Assembly (NCBI RefSeq): GCF_004798685.1
Contig: NZ_CP039291.1
Location: forward strand, 1,674,001-1,738,000
Source of the DNA: Cellulomonas shaoxiangyii
GTDB lineage: Bacteria; Actinomycetota; Actinomycetes; Actinomycetales; Cellulomonadaceae
Direction of reading: 5' to 3'
Length of the DNA: 64,000 nucleotides
The notes under the pieces are model-generated. The model made no database searches and was not told where the DNA came from. It saw nothing but the letters and a program-made list of their open reading frames with translations. Position numbers and translations under genes: made by a program. Of the stretch, positions 40,310 through 49,612 are shown piece after piece; position 1 is the first letter of the stretch; every line of letters starts with the position of its first letter.

Positions 40310-40315
40310 TAGCGT
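40310..40315 (+). promoter_or_regulatory. -10 box (TAGCGT) of the peptide ABC operon
   Basis: TAGCGT lies 54 bases before the GTG at 40370, leaving a leader with GAGAGG near 40354-40359. Confidence 0.45.
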
Positions 40316-40369
40316 TCGCCGGGTCCCGCGAGGCGCGATCGTCGTGCCCGTCAGAGAGGTGGCTGATCA

Positions 40370-42043
40370 GTGAAGACCAGGTGGCAGATGGTCGCCGGTG
40401 CTGTCGTGGTGGGGCTCGCCCTGTCCGCGTGCGCCGCGAGCGACCGTGACTCCGGTGGCGGCGCCACGGACGGAGCGACCGGCGAGGGCCGCAGCACGTT
40501 CATCTTCGCGGCGTCGTCCGATCCGGCGTCGCTCGACCCCGCCTTCGCGAACGACGGCGAGTCGTTCCGCGTGGCGCGGCAGATCTTCGAGGGCCTCGTG
40601 GGTGTCGAGCCCGGCACGGCCGACCCGGCCCCGCTCCTGGCAGAGTCGTGGGAGGTCAGCGAGGACGGCCTCGAGTACACGTTCGACCTCAAGGAGGGCG
40701 TGACCTTCCACGACGGCACGCCGTTCGACGGCGAGGCCGTCTGCGCCAACTTCGAGCGGTGGAACAACCTCACCGGCGTGGCGCAGTCCGAGTCGCTCTC
40801 GTACTACTGGCAGAAGGTCAACGGCGGCTTCGCGACCAGCGACGTCGAGTCGCTGAACGGCACGGGCAAGTACGAGTCGTGCGCCGCACCCGACGACGGC
40901 ACCGCCGTCATCACGCTGCGGAGCCCGTTGCCCGAGCTCGTGGCCGCGCTGTCGCTCCCGTCGTTCTCGATGCAGTCGCCGACGGCGCTCGAGGAGTACG
41001 ACGCGGACAACGTGACCGGCGAGGGCGACACCCCGGTGCTGCCCGAGTACGCCACGGCGCACCCGACCGGCACCGGCCCGTACGTGTTCGAGTCCTGGAG
41101 CCCGGGCGAGGAGGTCGTGCTCACGGCCAACGAGGACTACTGGGGCGAGCAGGGCCAGGTCCGCCGGATCGTCTTCCCGATCATCTCGGACGCGACCGCA
41201 CGCCGGCAGGCGCTCCAGGCCGGCGACATCGACGGCTACGACCTCGTCGGCCCCGCGGACGTCTCCGCGCTCGAGGAGGCCGGCTTCCAGATCGTCAACC
41301 GCGACCCCTTCAACATCCTGTACCTCGGCATGAACCAGGCGAACCCCGACCTGGCGGACGTCAGGGTGCGTCAGGCGATCGCGCACGCGGTCAACAAGGA
41401 GGCGCTCGTCGCGCAGACGCTGCCCGAGGGCACCGAGGTCGCGACGAACTTCGTCCCGCCGTCGGTCGTCGGCTGGAACGAGGACGTGGCGACGTACGAG
41501 TACGACCCGGACAAGGCGCGCCAGCTGCTCGCCGACGCCGGCAAGTCGGGGCTCACGATCGACTTCAACTACCCGACGAACGTCTCGCGCCCGTACATGC
41601 CGACCCCGGAGCAGGTCTTCACCGCCGTCGAGGCCGACCTCGAGGCCGTCGGCATCACCGTGAACCCGGTGCCCGCGCCGTGGAACCCGGAGTACCTCGA
41701 CACCATCCAGGGCGGCTCCGAGCACGGCCTGCACCTGCTGGGGTGGACCGGCGACTACAACGACACCTACAACTTCATCGGTGTCTTCTTCGGCGGCGCG
41801 TCCAACGAGTGGGGCTTCGACAACGCCGAGCTCTTCCAGGCCGTCAACGACGCGCGCTACGTCGCGGACCCCGACGAGCAGCAGACGGCGTACGAGGACG
41901 CCAACGCGGCGATCATGGAGTTCCTGCCGGGTGTGCCGCTCGCGCACCCCGTCCCGTCGCTCGCGTTCAAGCCGGACGTGCACGGCTACCCGGCCTCGCC
42001 CGTCCAGGACGAGGTCTTCAACGTCGTGACCCTCGGCGACTGA
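40370..42043 (+). CDS. Peptide/nickel-type ABC transporter substrate-binding lipoprotein (family 5)
   Basis: 557-aa extracytoplasmic receptor of the DppA/OppA family. Signal peptide with lipobox LALSAC, lipidated cysteine near residue 22. The family signature is seen in DPASLDPAF, ARQIFEGLVGVEPGTADPAPLLAESWEVSEDG (in pieces: QIFEGLVGVEPGTADPAP), YTFDLKEGVTFHDGTPFDGE and GTGPYVFESWSPGEEV. First gene of a five-function operon (receptor, two permeases, fused double ATPase). The gap to the first permease is 16 bases. Dipeptides or oligopeptides are the likeliest substrates; sugars are also possible for this family in cellulose-degrading actinobacteria. Confidence 0.92.
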   Translation: MKTRWQMVAGAVVVGLALSACAASDRDSGGGATDGATGEGRSTFIFAASSDPASLDPAFANDGESFRVARQIFEGLVGVEPGTADPAPLLAESWEVSEDGLEYTFDLKEGVTFHDGTPFDGEAVCANFERWNNLTGVAQSESLSYYWQKVNGGFATSDVESLNGTGKYESCAAPDDGTAVITLRSPLPELVAALSLPSFSMQSPTALEEYDADNVTGEGDTPVLPEYATAHPTGTGPYVFESWSPGEEVVLTANEDYWGEQGQVRRIVFPIISDATARRQALQAGDIDGYDLVGPADVSALEEAGFQIVNRDPFNILYLGMNQANPDLADVRVRQAIAHAVNKEALVAQTLPEGTEVATNFVPPSVVGWNEDVATYEYDPDKARQLLADAGKSGLTIDFNYPTNVSRPYMPTPEQVFTAVEADLEAVGITVNPVPAPWNPEYLDTIQGGSEHGLHLLGWTGDYNDTYNFIGVFFGGASNEWGFDNAELFQAVNDARYVADPDEQQTAYEDANAAIMEFLPGVPLAHPVPSLAFKPDVHGYPASPVQDEVFNVVTLGD

Positions 42044-42059
42044 GGAGCGACGGCACCCG

Positions 42060-43064
42060 ATGACCCGACTCGTCCTGCGACGACTCGCCCTGCTCGTCCC
42101 GACCCTGTTCGGGTTGTCGATCCTGCTGTTCCTGTGGGTGCGCGCTCTCCCGGGAGGGCCGGCGACGGCTCTCCTGGGGGAGCGCGCCACCCCCGAGGCG
42201 GTGGAGCGGATCAACGAGCTCTACGGCTTCGACCGGCCGCTGCCCGAGCAGTACGTCACCTGGCTCGGGCAGCTGCTCCAGGGCAACTTCGGGGCCTCCA
42301 CGCGGACCGGGCGACCGGTGCTCGAGGAGTTCCTGGCGCGCTTCCCCGCGACGATCGAGCTGTCGCTCGTGGCGCTCCTCGTCGCGGTGGGCGTCGGGAT
42401 CCCGCTCGGCTACCTCGCGGCCCGGCACCAGGGCCGCACGGTCGACCACGCCGCCGTCGTCATCTCCCTGCTCGGCGTGACGATCCCCGTGTTCTTCCTC
42501 GCCTTCCTGCTCAAGTGGCTCTTCGCCGTGCAGCTCGGGTGGTTCCCGTCCTCGGGGCGGCAGGACCCGGCGATGATCGCGACGCACCCGACCGGCTTCT
42601 ACGTGCTCGACGGCCTGCTGACGCGTGAGTGGGACGCCAGCTGGGACGCGGTCGTCCACCTGCTGCTGCCGGCGGTGGCGCTCGGCTCGATCCCGCTGGC
42701 GATCATCGCCCGCATCACCCGTGCGTCGGTGATCGACGTCCAGCACGCCGACTTCGTCCGGACGGCGCGCGCGAAGGGCCTCACGCGCGGGCACCTGCGC
42801 GGACGCGTGATCCTGCACAACGCGATGCTGCCGGTGTCGACGACGATCGGCCTGCAGGTCGGGCTGCTGCTGTCGGGCGCGGTGCTCACCGAGACGGTGT
42901 TCGCCTACCCCGGCATCGGCAAGTTCCTGTCGGACGCGATCTTCGCGCTCGACTACGCGGTGCTGCAGGGCTTCATCCTGCTCATCGCGATCGTCTACGC
43001 GCTGGTCAACCTCGCGGTGGACGTCTCCTACGGACTGATCGACCCGAGGATGAGGGCACGATGA
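42060..43064 (+). CDS. Peptide-type ABC transporter permease (DppB/OppB-like)
   Basis: 334-aa permease with six membrane segments. The N-terminal signature is LVPTLFGLSILLFLWVRALPGGPA and the ATPase-contact loop is DFVRTARAKGLTRGHL, with HNAMLPVSTTIGLQVGLLLSGAVLTE next (in pieces). The end LIDPRMRAR is typical of DppB. ATG 42060 follows the receptor gene by 16 bases; its stop overlaps the next permease (ATGA). Confidence 0.94.
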   Translation: MTRLVLRRLALLVPTLFGLSILLFLWVRALPGGPATALLGERATPEAVERINELYGFDRPLPEQYVTWLGQLLQGNFGASTRTGRPVLEEFLARFPATIELSLVALLVAVGVGIPLGYLAARHQGRTVDHAAVVISLLGVTIPVFFLAFLLKWLFAVQLGWFPSSGRQDPAMIATHPTGFYVLDGLLTREWDASWDAVVHLLLPAVALGSIPLAIIARITRASVIDVQHADFVRTARAKGLTRGHLRGRVILHNAMLPVSTTIGLQVGLLLSGAVLTETVFAYPGIGKFLSDAIFALDYAVLQGFILLIAIVYALVNLAVDVSYGLIDPRMRAR

Positions 43065-44002
43065 GCGCACCCGAGGTGTACGAGGTCCCCCAGCCGCCGG
43101 TCGACGCGGGCGCCGGGCTCGCGGAGGACCGTCGCGCCGGTGAGTCGCTGGGACGCGTGGCGCTGCGACGCCTGGTCCGCAACCCGGGTGCGATCGTGGG
43201 CGCGGTCATCGTGGTCGCCTTCGTGCTCGTCGCGCTGCTCGCGCCGCTGCTGGCGCCGTACGCGGCGGGTGAGCTGCCCGGCCGCGCCGAGGTGCGGCCC
43301 ACGTTCATCCCCGGCCCGTCGGCCGGCCACCCGCTCGGCCTGGACAGGTACGGCGCCGACGTGCTGTCGCAGCTCGTCTGGGGGGCGAGGGCCTCGCTGC
43401 TGATCGGGGTGCTGTCCACCCTGCTGGGCCTCGCGGGAGGCATGCTCGTCGGCCTGCTCGCGGGTGCGTTCGGCGGGTGGGTCGACTCGCTCGCCATGCG
43501 CTTCGTCGACCTCATGCTCGCCGTGCCGAGCCTGCTCCTGGCGGTGTCCATCGCCGCGGTCGCCGGCCCGACGCCGTCGTCCGTCGTCATCGCGATCGGT
43601 GTGGTGCAGGTGCCGGTGTTCGCCCGGCTGCTGCGCGGGTCGATGCTCGCCCAGCGCGGGCAGGACTACGTGCTGGCGGCCCGCTCGCTCGGCCTGTCCC
43701 GCCGGACCGTGACGATGAGCCACATCCTGCCCAACAGCGTCTCGCCGGTGATCGTGCAGGCCACCCTGCTGCTCGCGACGGCGGTCATCGAGGCCGCAGC
43801 GCTGTCGTTCCTCGGCCTCGGCGGCGGCTCGCCGACCACGGCCGAGTGGGGCCGCATGCTCGTCGCCGCGCAGAACGAGCTGGAGATCGCCCCGCGGCTC
43901 GCGTTGTGGCCGGGCATCTGCATCTCCGTGACGGCGCTCGGCTTCACCCTGTTCGGCGAGGCGCTGCGCGAGGCCCTCGACCCGCGTTCGAGGAGGCGCT
44001 GA
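43061..44002 (+). CDS. Peptide-type ABC transporter permease (DppC/OppC-like)
   Basis: 313 aa. Begins with a polar head, then [19 protein letters not shown], the DppC block [21 protein letters not shown] and the ATPase-contact loop [21 protein letters not shown], with [20 protein letters not shown] after it. The C-terminal block [12 protein letters not shown] / [17 protein letters not shown] fits. ATG overlaps the first permease stop; its own stop is one base before the ATPase GTG. Confidence 0.94.
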   Translation: MSAPEVYEVPQPPVDAGAGLAEDRRAGESLGRVALRRLVRNPGAIVGAVIVVAFVLVALLAPLLAPYAAGELPGRAEVRPTFIPGPSAGHPLGLDRYGADVLSQLVWGARASLLIGVLSTLLGLAGGMLVGLLAGAFGGWVDSLAMRFVDLMLAVPSLLLAVSIAAVAGPTPSSVVIAIGVVQVPVFARLLRGSMLAQRGQDYVLAARSLGLSRRTVTMSHILPNSVSPVIVQATLLLATAVIEAAALSFLGLGGGSPTTAEWGRMLVAAQNELEIAPRLALWPGICISVTALGFTLFGEALREALDPRSRRR

Positions 44003-44003
44003 C

Positions 44004-45737
44004 GTGACCACGGCGAGCACGATTCCCGGCACCCCGGCGGGTGACCCCCTGCTGCGCATCCGCGAGCTCGAGGTGACGTTCCGCACCGACGCCGGCCCGG
44101 CCGTCGCCGTGCGCGGCGTGTCGTTCGACGTGCACGCGGGCGAGACGGTCGCGGTCGTGGGGGAGTCCGGCTCCGGCAAGTCGACGACCGCCGCGGCCGT
44201 GATCGGCCTCCTGGCGGAGAACGGGTCGGTGACCGGAGGGCAGATCCTCCTCGAGGGGCAGGACCTGACGACGCTCGGCCCCGACGCCATGCACCGGCTG
44301 CGCGGGACGCGGATCGGGATGGTCCCGCAGGACCCGATGTCCAACCTCAACCCCGTCCGGCGGGTCGGCCACCAGATCGACGAGACGCTCGTCGACAACG
44401 GCGTCGTGAGCGGCAGGGACGTCCGTCCGCGCACGCTCGAGCTGCTCGAGGAAGCCGGCCTGCCGGACGCCCGGCGGCGCGCCCAGCAGTACCCGCACGA
44501 GTTCTCGGGGGGCATGCGGCAGCGCGCGCTCATCGCCATGGGCCTCGCCGCGCGCCCCCAGCTGCTCATCGCCGACGAACCCACCTCGGCGCTCGACGTG
44601 ACGGTGCAGCGCACCATCCTCGACGGGCTCACCGACCTCACCGACCGGCTCGGCGTCGCGGTCCTGCTGATCACGCACGACCTGGGGCTGGCCGCCGAGC
44701 GCGCCGACCGCATCGTCGTGATGTACCGCGGTGAGGTCGTCGAGCAGGGGCCGGCGCGCGAGCTGCTCGCCGACCCGCAGCACGAGTACACGCGCCGGCT
44801 CATCGCCGCCGCGCCGTCGCTGGCCTCCCGCCGGGCGGAGCTGGCTCGCGCGGGTGCCGTCGTGGCGGTGGCGGGGGGCGACGACCTGCTCGCGACGCCG
44901 GCCGCGCACGACGCACCGGCGACCGACGCGGAACGCATCGTCGAGGTCGAGCACGTGACCAAGGTGTTCCGCCTGCGCGGCAAGGGGCTGCTGGGGCGGG
45001 GCGCCGACTTCACCGCGGTCGACGACGTCAGCCTGGTCGTGCCGCGGGGGCGCACCGTGGCGGTCGTGGGGGAGTCCGGGTCGGGCAAGTCCACGGTCGC
45101 GCGCATGATGCTCGGCCTGCTGGAGCCGACCTCGGGCACGATCCGGTTCGACGGGGTCGAGGTCGGTCGCAAGGACCGCGCGGCCGAGGTCGCGTTCCGG
45201 CGTCGCGTGCAGCCGATCTTCCAGGACCCGTACGCGTCGCTCGACCCCCTGTTCACGATCTACCGGACGATCGAGGAGCCGCTGCGCGCGCACGGCATCG
45301 GCGACGGCGGCTCGCGGCGCGCCCGCGTGCGCGAGCTCATGGAGCAGGTCGCGCTACCGGCGGAGCTGCTGCGCCGGTACCCCGCGGAGCTCTCGGGCGG
45401 GCAGCGTCAGCGCGTCGCGATCGCGCGGGCGCTCGCGCTCGAGCCGGAGCTCGTCGTCTGCGACGAGGCCGTGTCCGCGCTCGACGTCATCGTGCAGTCG
45501 CAGATCCTGCGCCTGCTCGTGGACCTGCAGGAGCGGCTGGGGCTGTCGTACCTGTTCATCAGCCACGACCTCGCGGTCGTGCGGCAGGTGGCCGACGAGG
45601 TGTGCGTCATGCAGGGCGGGCGGCTCGTGGAGCAGGGCTCGGTCGAGGAGGTGTTCGAGAGTCCTCGGACCGAGTACACGCGCACGCTCCTCGACGCCAT
45701 CCCGGGCCGCGACCTCGACCTCAGCCGGACGGCCTGA
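44004..45737 (+). CDS. Fused double ATPase of the peptide ABC transporter (DppD-DppF type)
   Basis: 577 aa with two complete ATPase domains in one chain. First (about 10-270): Walker [17 protein letters not shown], signature [15 protein letters not shown], Walker [16 protein letters not shown], switch [12 protein letters not shown]. Second (about 310-575): Walker [17 protein letters not shown], signature [15 protein letters not shown], Walker [16 protein letters not shown], switch [12 protein letters not shown]. Most relatives have separate D and F genes; the fused form is common in actinobacteria. Both sites look intact. In the second domain, DEAVSALD replaces [11 protein letters not shown] 44004 follows AGGAGG. 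Last gene of the operon. Confidence 0.95.
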   Translation: MTTASTIPGTPAGDPLLRIRELEVTFRTDAGPAVAVRGVSFDVHAGETVAVVGESGSGKSTTAAAVIGLLAENGSVTGGQILLEGQDLTTLGPDAMHRLRGTRIGMVPQDPMSNLNPVRRVGHQIDETLVDNGVVSGRDVRPRTLELLEEAGLPDARRRAQQYPHEFSGGMRQRALIAMGLAARPQLLIADEPTSALDVTVQRTILDGLTDLTDRLGVAVLLITHDLGLAAERADRIVVMYRGEVVEQGPARELLADPQHEYTRRLIAAAPSLASRRAELARAGAVVAVAGGDDLLATPAAHDAPATDAERIVEVEHVTKVFRLRGKGLLGRGADFTAVDDVSLVVPRGRTVAVVGESGSGKSTVARMMLGLLEPTSGTIRFDGVEVGRKDRAAEVAFRRRVQPIFQDPYASLDPLFTIYRTIEEPLRAHGIGDGGSRRARVRELMEQVALPAELLRRYPAELSGGQRQRVAIARALALEPELVVCDEAVSALDVIVQSQILRLLVDLQERLGLSYLFISHDLAVVRQVADEVCVMQGGRLVEQGSVEEVFESPRTEYTRTLLDAIPGRDLDLSRTA

Positions 45738-45803
45738 CCGGCCGCCCCGGGCAGGGTGCGCCCGGTCGGGACCGAGGGCGCAGGCGCCGCGCCGGACGCT
45801 CGA

Positions 45804-45809
45804 TAGTCT
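45804..45809 (+). promoter_or_regulatory. -10 box (TAGTCT) of pfkA
   Basis: TAGTCT lies 54 bases before GTG 45863, giving a short leader with GACGAGGAG at 45845-45853 as the ribosome binding site. Confidence 0.5.
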
Positions 45810-45862
45810 GGCGACGGCGCGCGCACACGGCGCGCCGTCCACCTGACGAGGAGCTCACCAGC

Positions 45863-46888
45863 GTGCGAGTCGGACTGCTCACCGGCGGCGGCGACGTCCC
45901 CGGCCTCAACGCCGCCATCCGTGCCGTCGTCAAGCGCGGCGAGGGGGAGCACGGGCACACCATCATCGGCTTCCGCAACGGCTGGAAGGGCGTCGTCGAC
46001 GGCGACGTCATGCCGCTCACGCGCCAGCACATCCGCAACGTGCTGCCGGTGGGCGGGACGCTGCTCGGCACGGCGCGGTACCACCCGCACACCGCCGACG
46101 GTGGCCTCGACGCCGCGCTCGCGACGCTCGAGGCGGAGCGCATCGAGGCGCTCATCTGCATCGGTGGCGACGGCACGCTGCACGCGGCGAGCAAGATCGC
46201 CGAGGCGGGCGTCAAGATCGTCGGCATCCCGAAGACGATCGACAACGACGTCTGGGCGACGGACGCCTCGATCGGCTTCGACACCGCCGTGAGCATCGCG
46301 ACGGAGGCGATCGACCGCGTGCACACGACCGCGGAGTCGCACAACCGCGTCATGATCGTCGAGGTCATGGGCCGGCACGCCGGGTGGATCGCCGTGACGT
46401 CCGGCATCGCCGGCGGCGCCGAGCTGGTGCTCGCACCCGAGGAGCCGTTCGACATCGACCGCATCGAGCGCTTCCTCAAGCACCGCCACCGCGCCCACGC
46501 GAGCTTCTCGATCCTCGTGGTGGCCGAGGGCGCCGTGCCCGCCGAGGGCACGTCCATGCACTACGAGACGCAGGTCGGCCAGTTCGGCGAGATCGTCGCG
46601 GGTGCCATCGGCGAGCGGCTCAAGGGCGAGATCGAGCGCCGCACGGGCTTCGACACGCGCGTGACGGTCCTGGGGCACACGCAGCGCGGCGGCACGCCGA
46701 CCGCGGCCGACCGGATCCTCGCCTCGCGCTTCGGCGTCGCGGCGATCGACGCGATCGACGGGGGCACGAGCAACGTGATGACGGCGGTGCACGGCGAGCG
46801 CGTCGAGCTGGTGCCCATCGAGGAGGTCGCCGGCAAGGTGAAGTACGTGCCGCAGGACCTCCTGCACGTCGCGCGGGCGCTGGCCTGA
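45863..46888 (+). CDS. pfkA: 6-phosphofructokinase
   Basis: Phosphorylates fructose 6-phosphate to the 1,6-bisphosphate. 341 aa. Blocks: VGLLTGGGDVPGLNAAIRAVV, IGGDGTLHAASKI (nucleotide site), GIPKTIDNDVWATDASIGFDTA (in pieces; catalytic aspartate in TIDND), VMGRHAGWIAV and LGHTQRGGTPTAADR. The residue matching Gly104 of E. coli is Gly (typical of ATP enzymes), but the residue matching Gly124 is Lys (typical of PPi and group III enzymes), so the phosphoryl donor is not settled by sequence. GTG 45863 follows GAGGAG. Monocistronic. Confidence 0.93.
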   Translation: MRVGLLTGGGDVPGLNAAIRAVVKRGEGEHGHTIIGFRNGWKGVVDGDVMPLTRQHIRNVLPVGGTLLGTARYHPHTADGGLDAALATLEAERIEALICIGGDGTLHAASKIAEAGVKIVGIPKTIDNDVWATDASIGFDTAVSIATEAIDRVHTTAESHNRVMIVEVMGRHAGWIAVTSGIAGGAELVLAPEEPFDIDRIERFLKHRHRAHASFSILVVAEGAVPAEGTSMHYETQVGQFGEIVAGAIGERLKGEIERRTGFDTRVTVLGHTQRGGTPTAADRILASRFGVAAIDAIDGGTSNVMTAVHGERVELVPIEEVAGKVKYVPQDLLHVARALA

Positions 46889-46896
46889 CCGCGTCT

Positions 46897-46925
46897 TTGC
46901 CTGTCCCCATGTCCACCGATAAGGT
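46897..46925 (+). promoter_or_regulatory. Promoter of rpsA with inverted repeat over the -10
   Basis: -35 TTGCCT (46897-46902), 17-base spacer, -10 TAAGGT (46920-46925): the best two-part promoter seen here. GTCCACC (46911-46917) and GGTGGAC (46923-46929) form a perfect seven-base dyad around GATAA, centred on the -10. The leader is about 155 bases, long for this genome. Confidence 0.7.
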
Positions 46926-47087
46926 GGACGGCGGTGCCGCGCGCCTTCGTCGGGATGCCCGGGGGAGCGACTCCCCGGAACAGCCGGGCGCAGGGCGTGG
47001 TTGACCGTCTCGACACCGCACGCACGTCGCGGTGCCACCCATCCCACGTCCGTACTACTTCCTGTCCGCAACGGAGCCCACCACTAC

Positions 47088-48608
47088 ATGAGCATCTCCA
47101 CCCCCGCGAAGCCCGCCACGCCGCAGGTCGCGGTGAACGACATCGGTTCGGCCGAGGACTTCCTGGCCGCGATCGACGCCACCATCAAGTACTTCAACGA
47201 CGGTGACATCGTCGAGGGCACGATCGTCAAGGTCGACCGCGACGAGGTCCTCCTCGACATCGGCTACAAGACCGAGGGCGTCATCCCGTCCCGTGAGCTG
47301 TCGATCAAGCACGACGTCGACCCCGGCGAGGTCGTCCAGGTCGGCGACCAGGTCGAGGCCCTGGTCCTCCAGAAGGAGGACAAGGAGGGCCGGCTGATCC
47401 TGTCCAAGAAGCGGGCGCAGTACGAGCGCGCGTGGGGCACGATCGAGAAGATCAAGGAGGAGGACGGCGTCGTCACCGGCACCGTCATCGAGGTCGTCAA
47501 GGGTGGCCTCATCCTCGACATCGGTCTGCGCGGCTTCCTCCCCGCCTCGCTCGTCGAGATGCGCCGTGTCCGCGACCTCCAGCCGTACGTCGGCAAGGAG
47601 ATCGAGGCGAAGATCATCGAGCTCGACAAGAACCGCAACAACGTCGTGCTGTCGCGTCGTGCGTGGCTCGAGCAGACGCAGTCCGAGGTCCGTTCCACCT
47701 TCCTGCAGACGCTGCAGAAGGGTCAGGTGCGGCCCGGTGTCGTCTCGTCGATCGTCAACTTCGGTGCGTTCGTCGACCTGGGCGGCGTGGACGGCCTCGT
47801 GCACGTCTCCGAGCTGTCCTGGAAGCACATCGACCACCCGTCCGAGGTCGTCGAGGTCGGCCAGGAGGTCACGGTCGAGGTGCTCGAGGTCGACTTCGAC
47901 CGTGAGCGCGTCTCCCTGTCGCTGAAGGCGACGCAGGAGGACCCGTGGCAGGCGTTCGCCCGGACGCACGCCATCGGCCAGGTCGTGCCCGGCAAGGTCA
48001 CGAAGCTCGTCCCGTTCGGTGCGTTCGTGCGCGTCGAGGACGGCATCGAGGGCCTCGTGCACATCTCGGAGCTGGCCGTGCGCCACGTCGAGATCCCGGA
48101 GCAGGTCGTGCAGGTCGGCGACGACGTCTTCGTCAAGGTCATCGACATCGACCTGGAGCGTCGCCGGATCTCGCTGTCGCTCAAGCAGGCGAACGAGGGC
48201 TTCGACCCCGAGTCGGACGACTTCGACCCCGCGCTGTACGGCATGGCGGCGGAGTACGACGAGCAGGGGAACTACAAGTACCCCGAGGGCTTCGACCCGA
48301 CCACCAACGAGTGGCTCGAGGGCTTCGAGTCGCAGCGCGAGACGTGGGAGGCCCAGTACGCGGCCGCGCACGAGCGCTGGGAGGCGCACCGCAAGCAGGT
48401 GTCCGAGGCGACCCGCGCGGACCTCGAGGCCACGACCGAGGGTGCGTCCAGCTCCTCGTCGTCGACGGCCTCGTCGTCCTCGTCCTCGTCGTCCTCCTCG
48501 GCGGGCCCGGTGCCGTCGACCTACTCGTCCTCGACCGAGGAGGCCACCGGCACCCTCGCGTCGGACGAGGCGCTCGCGGCGCTTCGCGAGAAGCTCACGG
48601 GCAACTGA
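47088..48608 (+). CDS. rpsA: 30S ribosomal protein S1
   Basis: 506 aa with four S1 RNA-binding domains (about 35-105, 120-190, 210-280, 295-365); blocks include VEGTIVKVDRDEVLLDIGYK, GLILDIGLRGFLPASLVE, GAFVDLGGVDGLVHVSELSW and GAFVRVEDGIEGLVHISELA. S1 recruits and unfolds mRNA on the 30S subunit. The C-terminal tail (about 380-506) is acidic and then serine-rich, with a run of nearly unbroken serines (about 454-471). ATG 47088 is preceded by AACGGAG at 47070-47076, a weak ribosome binding site. In a leaderless-rich genome S1 dependence varies between mRNAs. Four domains is usual for actinobacteria (six in E. coli). Confidence 0.97.
   Translation: MSISTPAKPATPQVAVNDIGSAEDFLAAIDATIKYFNDGDIVEGTIVKVDRDEVLLDIGYKTEGVIPSRELSIKHDVDPGEVVQVGDQVEALVLQKEDKEGRLILSKKRAQYERAWGTIEKIKEEDGVVTGTVIEVVKGGLILDIGLRGFLPASLVEMRRVRDLQPYVGKEIEAKIIELDKNRNNVVLSRRAWLEQTQSEVRSTFLQTLQKGQVRPGVVSSIVNFGAFVDLGGVDGLVHVSELSWKHIDHPSEVVEVGQEVTVEVLEVDFDRERVSLSLKATQEDPWQAFARTHAIGQVVPGKVTKLVPFGAFVRVEDGIEGLVHISELAVRHVEIPEQVVQVGDDVFVKVIDIDLERRRISLSLKQANEGFDPESDDFDPALYGMAAEYDEQGNYKYPEGFDPTTNEWLEGFESQRETWEAQYAAAHERWEAHRKQVSEATRADLEATTEGASSSSSSTASSSSSSSSSSAGPVPSTYSSSTEEATGTLASDEALAALREKLTGN
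48447..48500 (+). repeat. Serine-codon run in rpsA
   Basis: Eighteen codons of which sixteen are TCC/TCG/AGC serine, interrupted by Thr-Ala. An imperfect TCG/TCC trinucleotide repeat, a candidate for length variation. Confidence 0.85.
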
Positions 48609-48639
48609 CGCACGCGGGCTCGCGCCCGCAGGCAGTCAC

Positions 48640-48675
48640 CGACGGCCGGTCACCCCTCGGGGTGGCCGGCCGTCG
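48640..48675 (+). terminator. Hairpin terminator after rpsA
   Basis: A 17-pair stem with one G-T pair: CGACGGCCGGTCACCCC, loop TC (opening to about four bases), GGGGTGGCCGGCCGTCG, 31 bases after the stop. Confidence 0.7.
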
Positions 48676-48734
48676 GCGTTCCCCGGCCCCGACCGGCGCG
48701 CGCCTGGCGCTCGCGCGCGGGCACCCGCGGGGTC

Positions 48735-48740
48735 CACGAT
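48735..48740 (+). promoter_or_regulatory. -10 box (CACGAT) of coaE, leaderless type
   Basis: CACGAT, six bases (GGGCCC), GTG 48747. Confidence 0.45.
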
Positions 48741-48746
48741 GGGCCC

Positions 48747-49376
48747 GTGCAGCGCATCGGTCTGACGGGTGGCATCGCGGCGGGCAAGTCGGTGGCGGCG
48801 CGGCGCCTCGCCGGGCACGGAGCGGTGGTGGTCGACCACGACCTGCTCGCGCGCGAGGCGGTCGCGCCGCGCTCCGCGGGCCTCGCCTCGGTGGTCGAGG
48901 CGTTCGGGACCGAGGTGCTGGACGGCGAGGGCGCGCTCGACCGGCCGGCGCTCGCGCGCGTCGTGTTCGCGGACCCGGAGGCGCGCGCCCGGCTCGACGC
49001 GATCGTGCACCCGGTCGTGCGGCGGCTCGCCGGCGAGCGTGAGGCCGCGGCTGCGACGGCACACCCGGGCGCCGTCGTCGTGCACGACATCCCGCTGCTG
49101 GTCGAGACCGGCCAGGCGGACCGCTTCCACGTGGTCGTCGTCGTGCACGCACCGGCGGTGCTGCGCGTCGAGCGGCTCGTGCGCCTGCGCGGGATGTCCC
49201 GCGACGACGCCGAGGCGCGCGTTGCCGCGCAGGCCCGCGACGAGGAACGGCTCGCGGCGGCGGACGTGGTGCTCGACGGCACCGGCGGCGACGCGGACCT
49301 CGAGCGCCAGGTGGACGACCTGTGGGAGCGGCTCGCCGCGGAGCGGGCGGCCGAGGAGGCCGGCGAGCACGCCTGA
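48747..49376 (+). CDS. coaE: Dephospho-CoA kinase CoaE
   Basis: Phosphorylates dephospho-CoA at the ribose 3' position, the last step of CoA synthesis. 209 aa. P-loop GLTGGIAAGKSVAARRL at the very N-terminus, then VVDHDLLAREAV, AIVHPVVR and VVVHDIPLLVETGQ (substrate lid region), with RLVRLRGMSRDDAEARVAAQ later. It follows rpsA, as in most actinobacteria. This is a single-domain CoaE without the C-terminal UPF0157 extension found in mycobacteria. Start at the leaderless GTG. Confidence 0.95.
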   Translation: MQRIGLTGGIAAGKSVAARRLAGHGAVVVDHDLLAREAVAPRSAGLASVVEAFGTEVLDGEGALDRPALARVVFADPEARARLDAIVHPVVRRLAGEREAAAATAHPGAVVVHDIPLLVETGQADRFHVVVVVHAPAVLRVERLVRLRGMSRDDAEARVAAQARDEERLAAADVVLDGTGGDADLERQVDDLWERLAAERAAEEAGEHA

Positions 49377-49541
49377 GGACCGTTCGGGCGAACCTCGGCA
49401 CGGGTGCGTCCCGCCCTGCCTGCCCGGGCGACGCGCCACGGACCTCGGTCCGTCATCCGGGCGGGGGGGCCCACCTGGGCCGACCGGGTGAACGCGGAGC
49501 GGGAACGCGCGTGCACGCGCTCCCACGCGTCGATGGAGCGA

Positions 49542-49585
49542 GTGGCGCACAGCAGCGCCACCGATGGCGGCCGTGGACGGCCGCC
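49542..49585 (+). promoter_or_regulatory. Two successive hairpins in the leader of the unknown gene at 49613
   Basis: GTGGCGC (49542-49548)/GCGCCAC (49555-49561) with loop ACAGCA, then GGCGGCCGT (49566-49574)/ACGGCCGCC (49577-49585) with a GG loop. They end 20 or so bases before the GGAGGG ribosome binding site. The region 49377-49541 before them holds a further small dyad (ACGGACC/GGTCCGT at 49438-49453) and no clear gene. Confidence 0.45.
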
Positions 49586-49612
49586 GCGGCCGGACGGATC
49601 CCCGGAGGGACC

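Noticed and set aside
49381..49396. GTTCGGGCGAAC after coaE as an SOS box
   Set aside because: The half-sites are in the reverse order of the LexA consensus (TCGAAC...GTTCGA) and it is not near a promoter.
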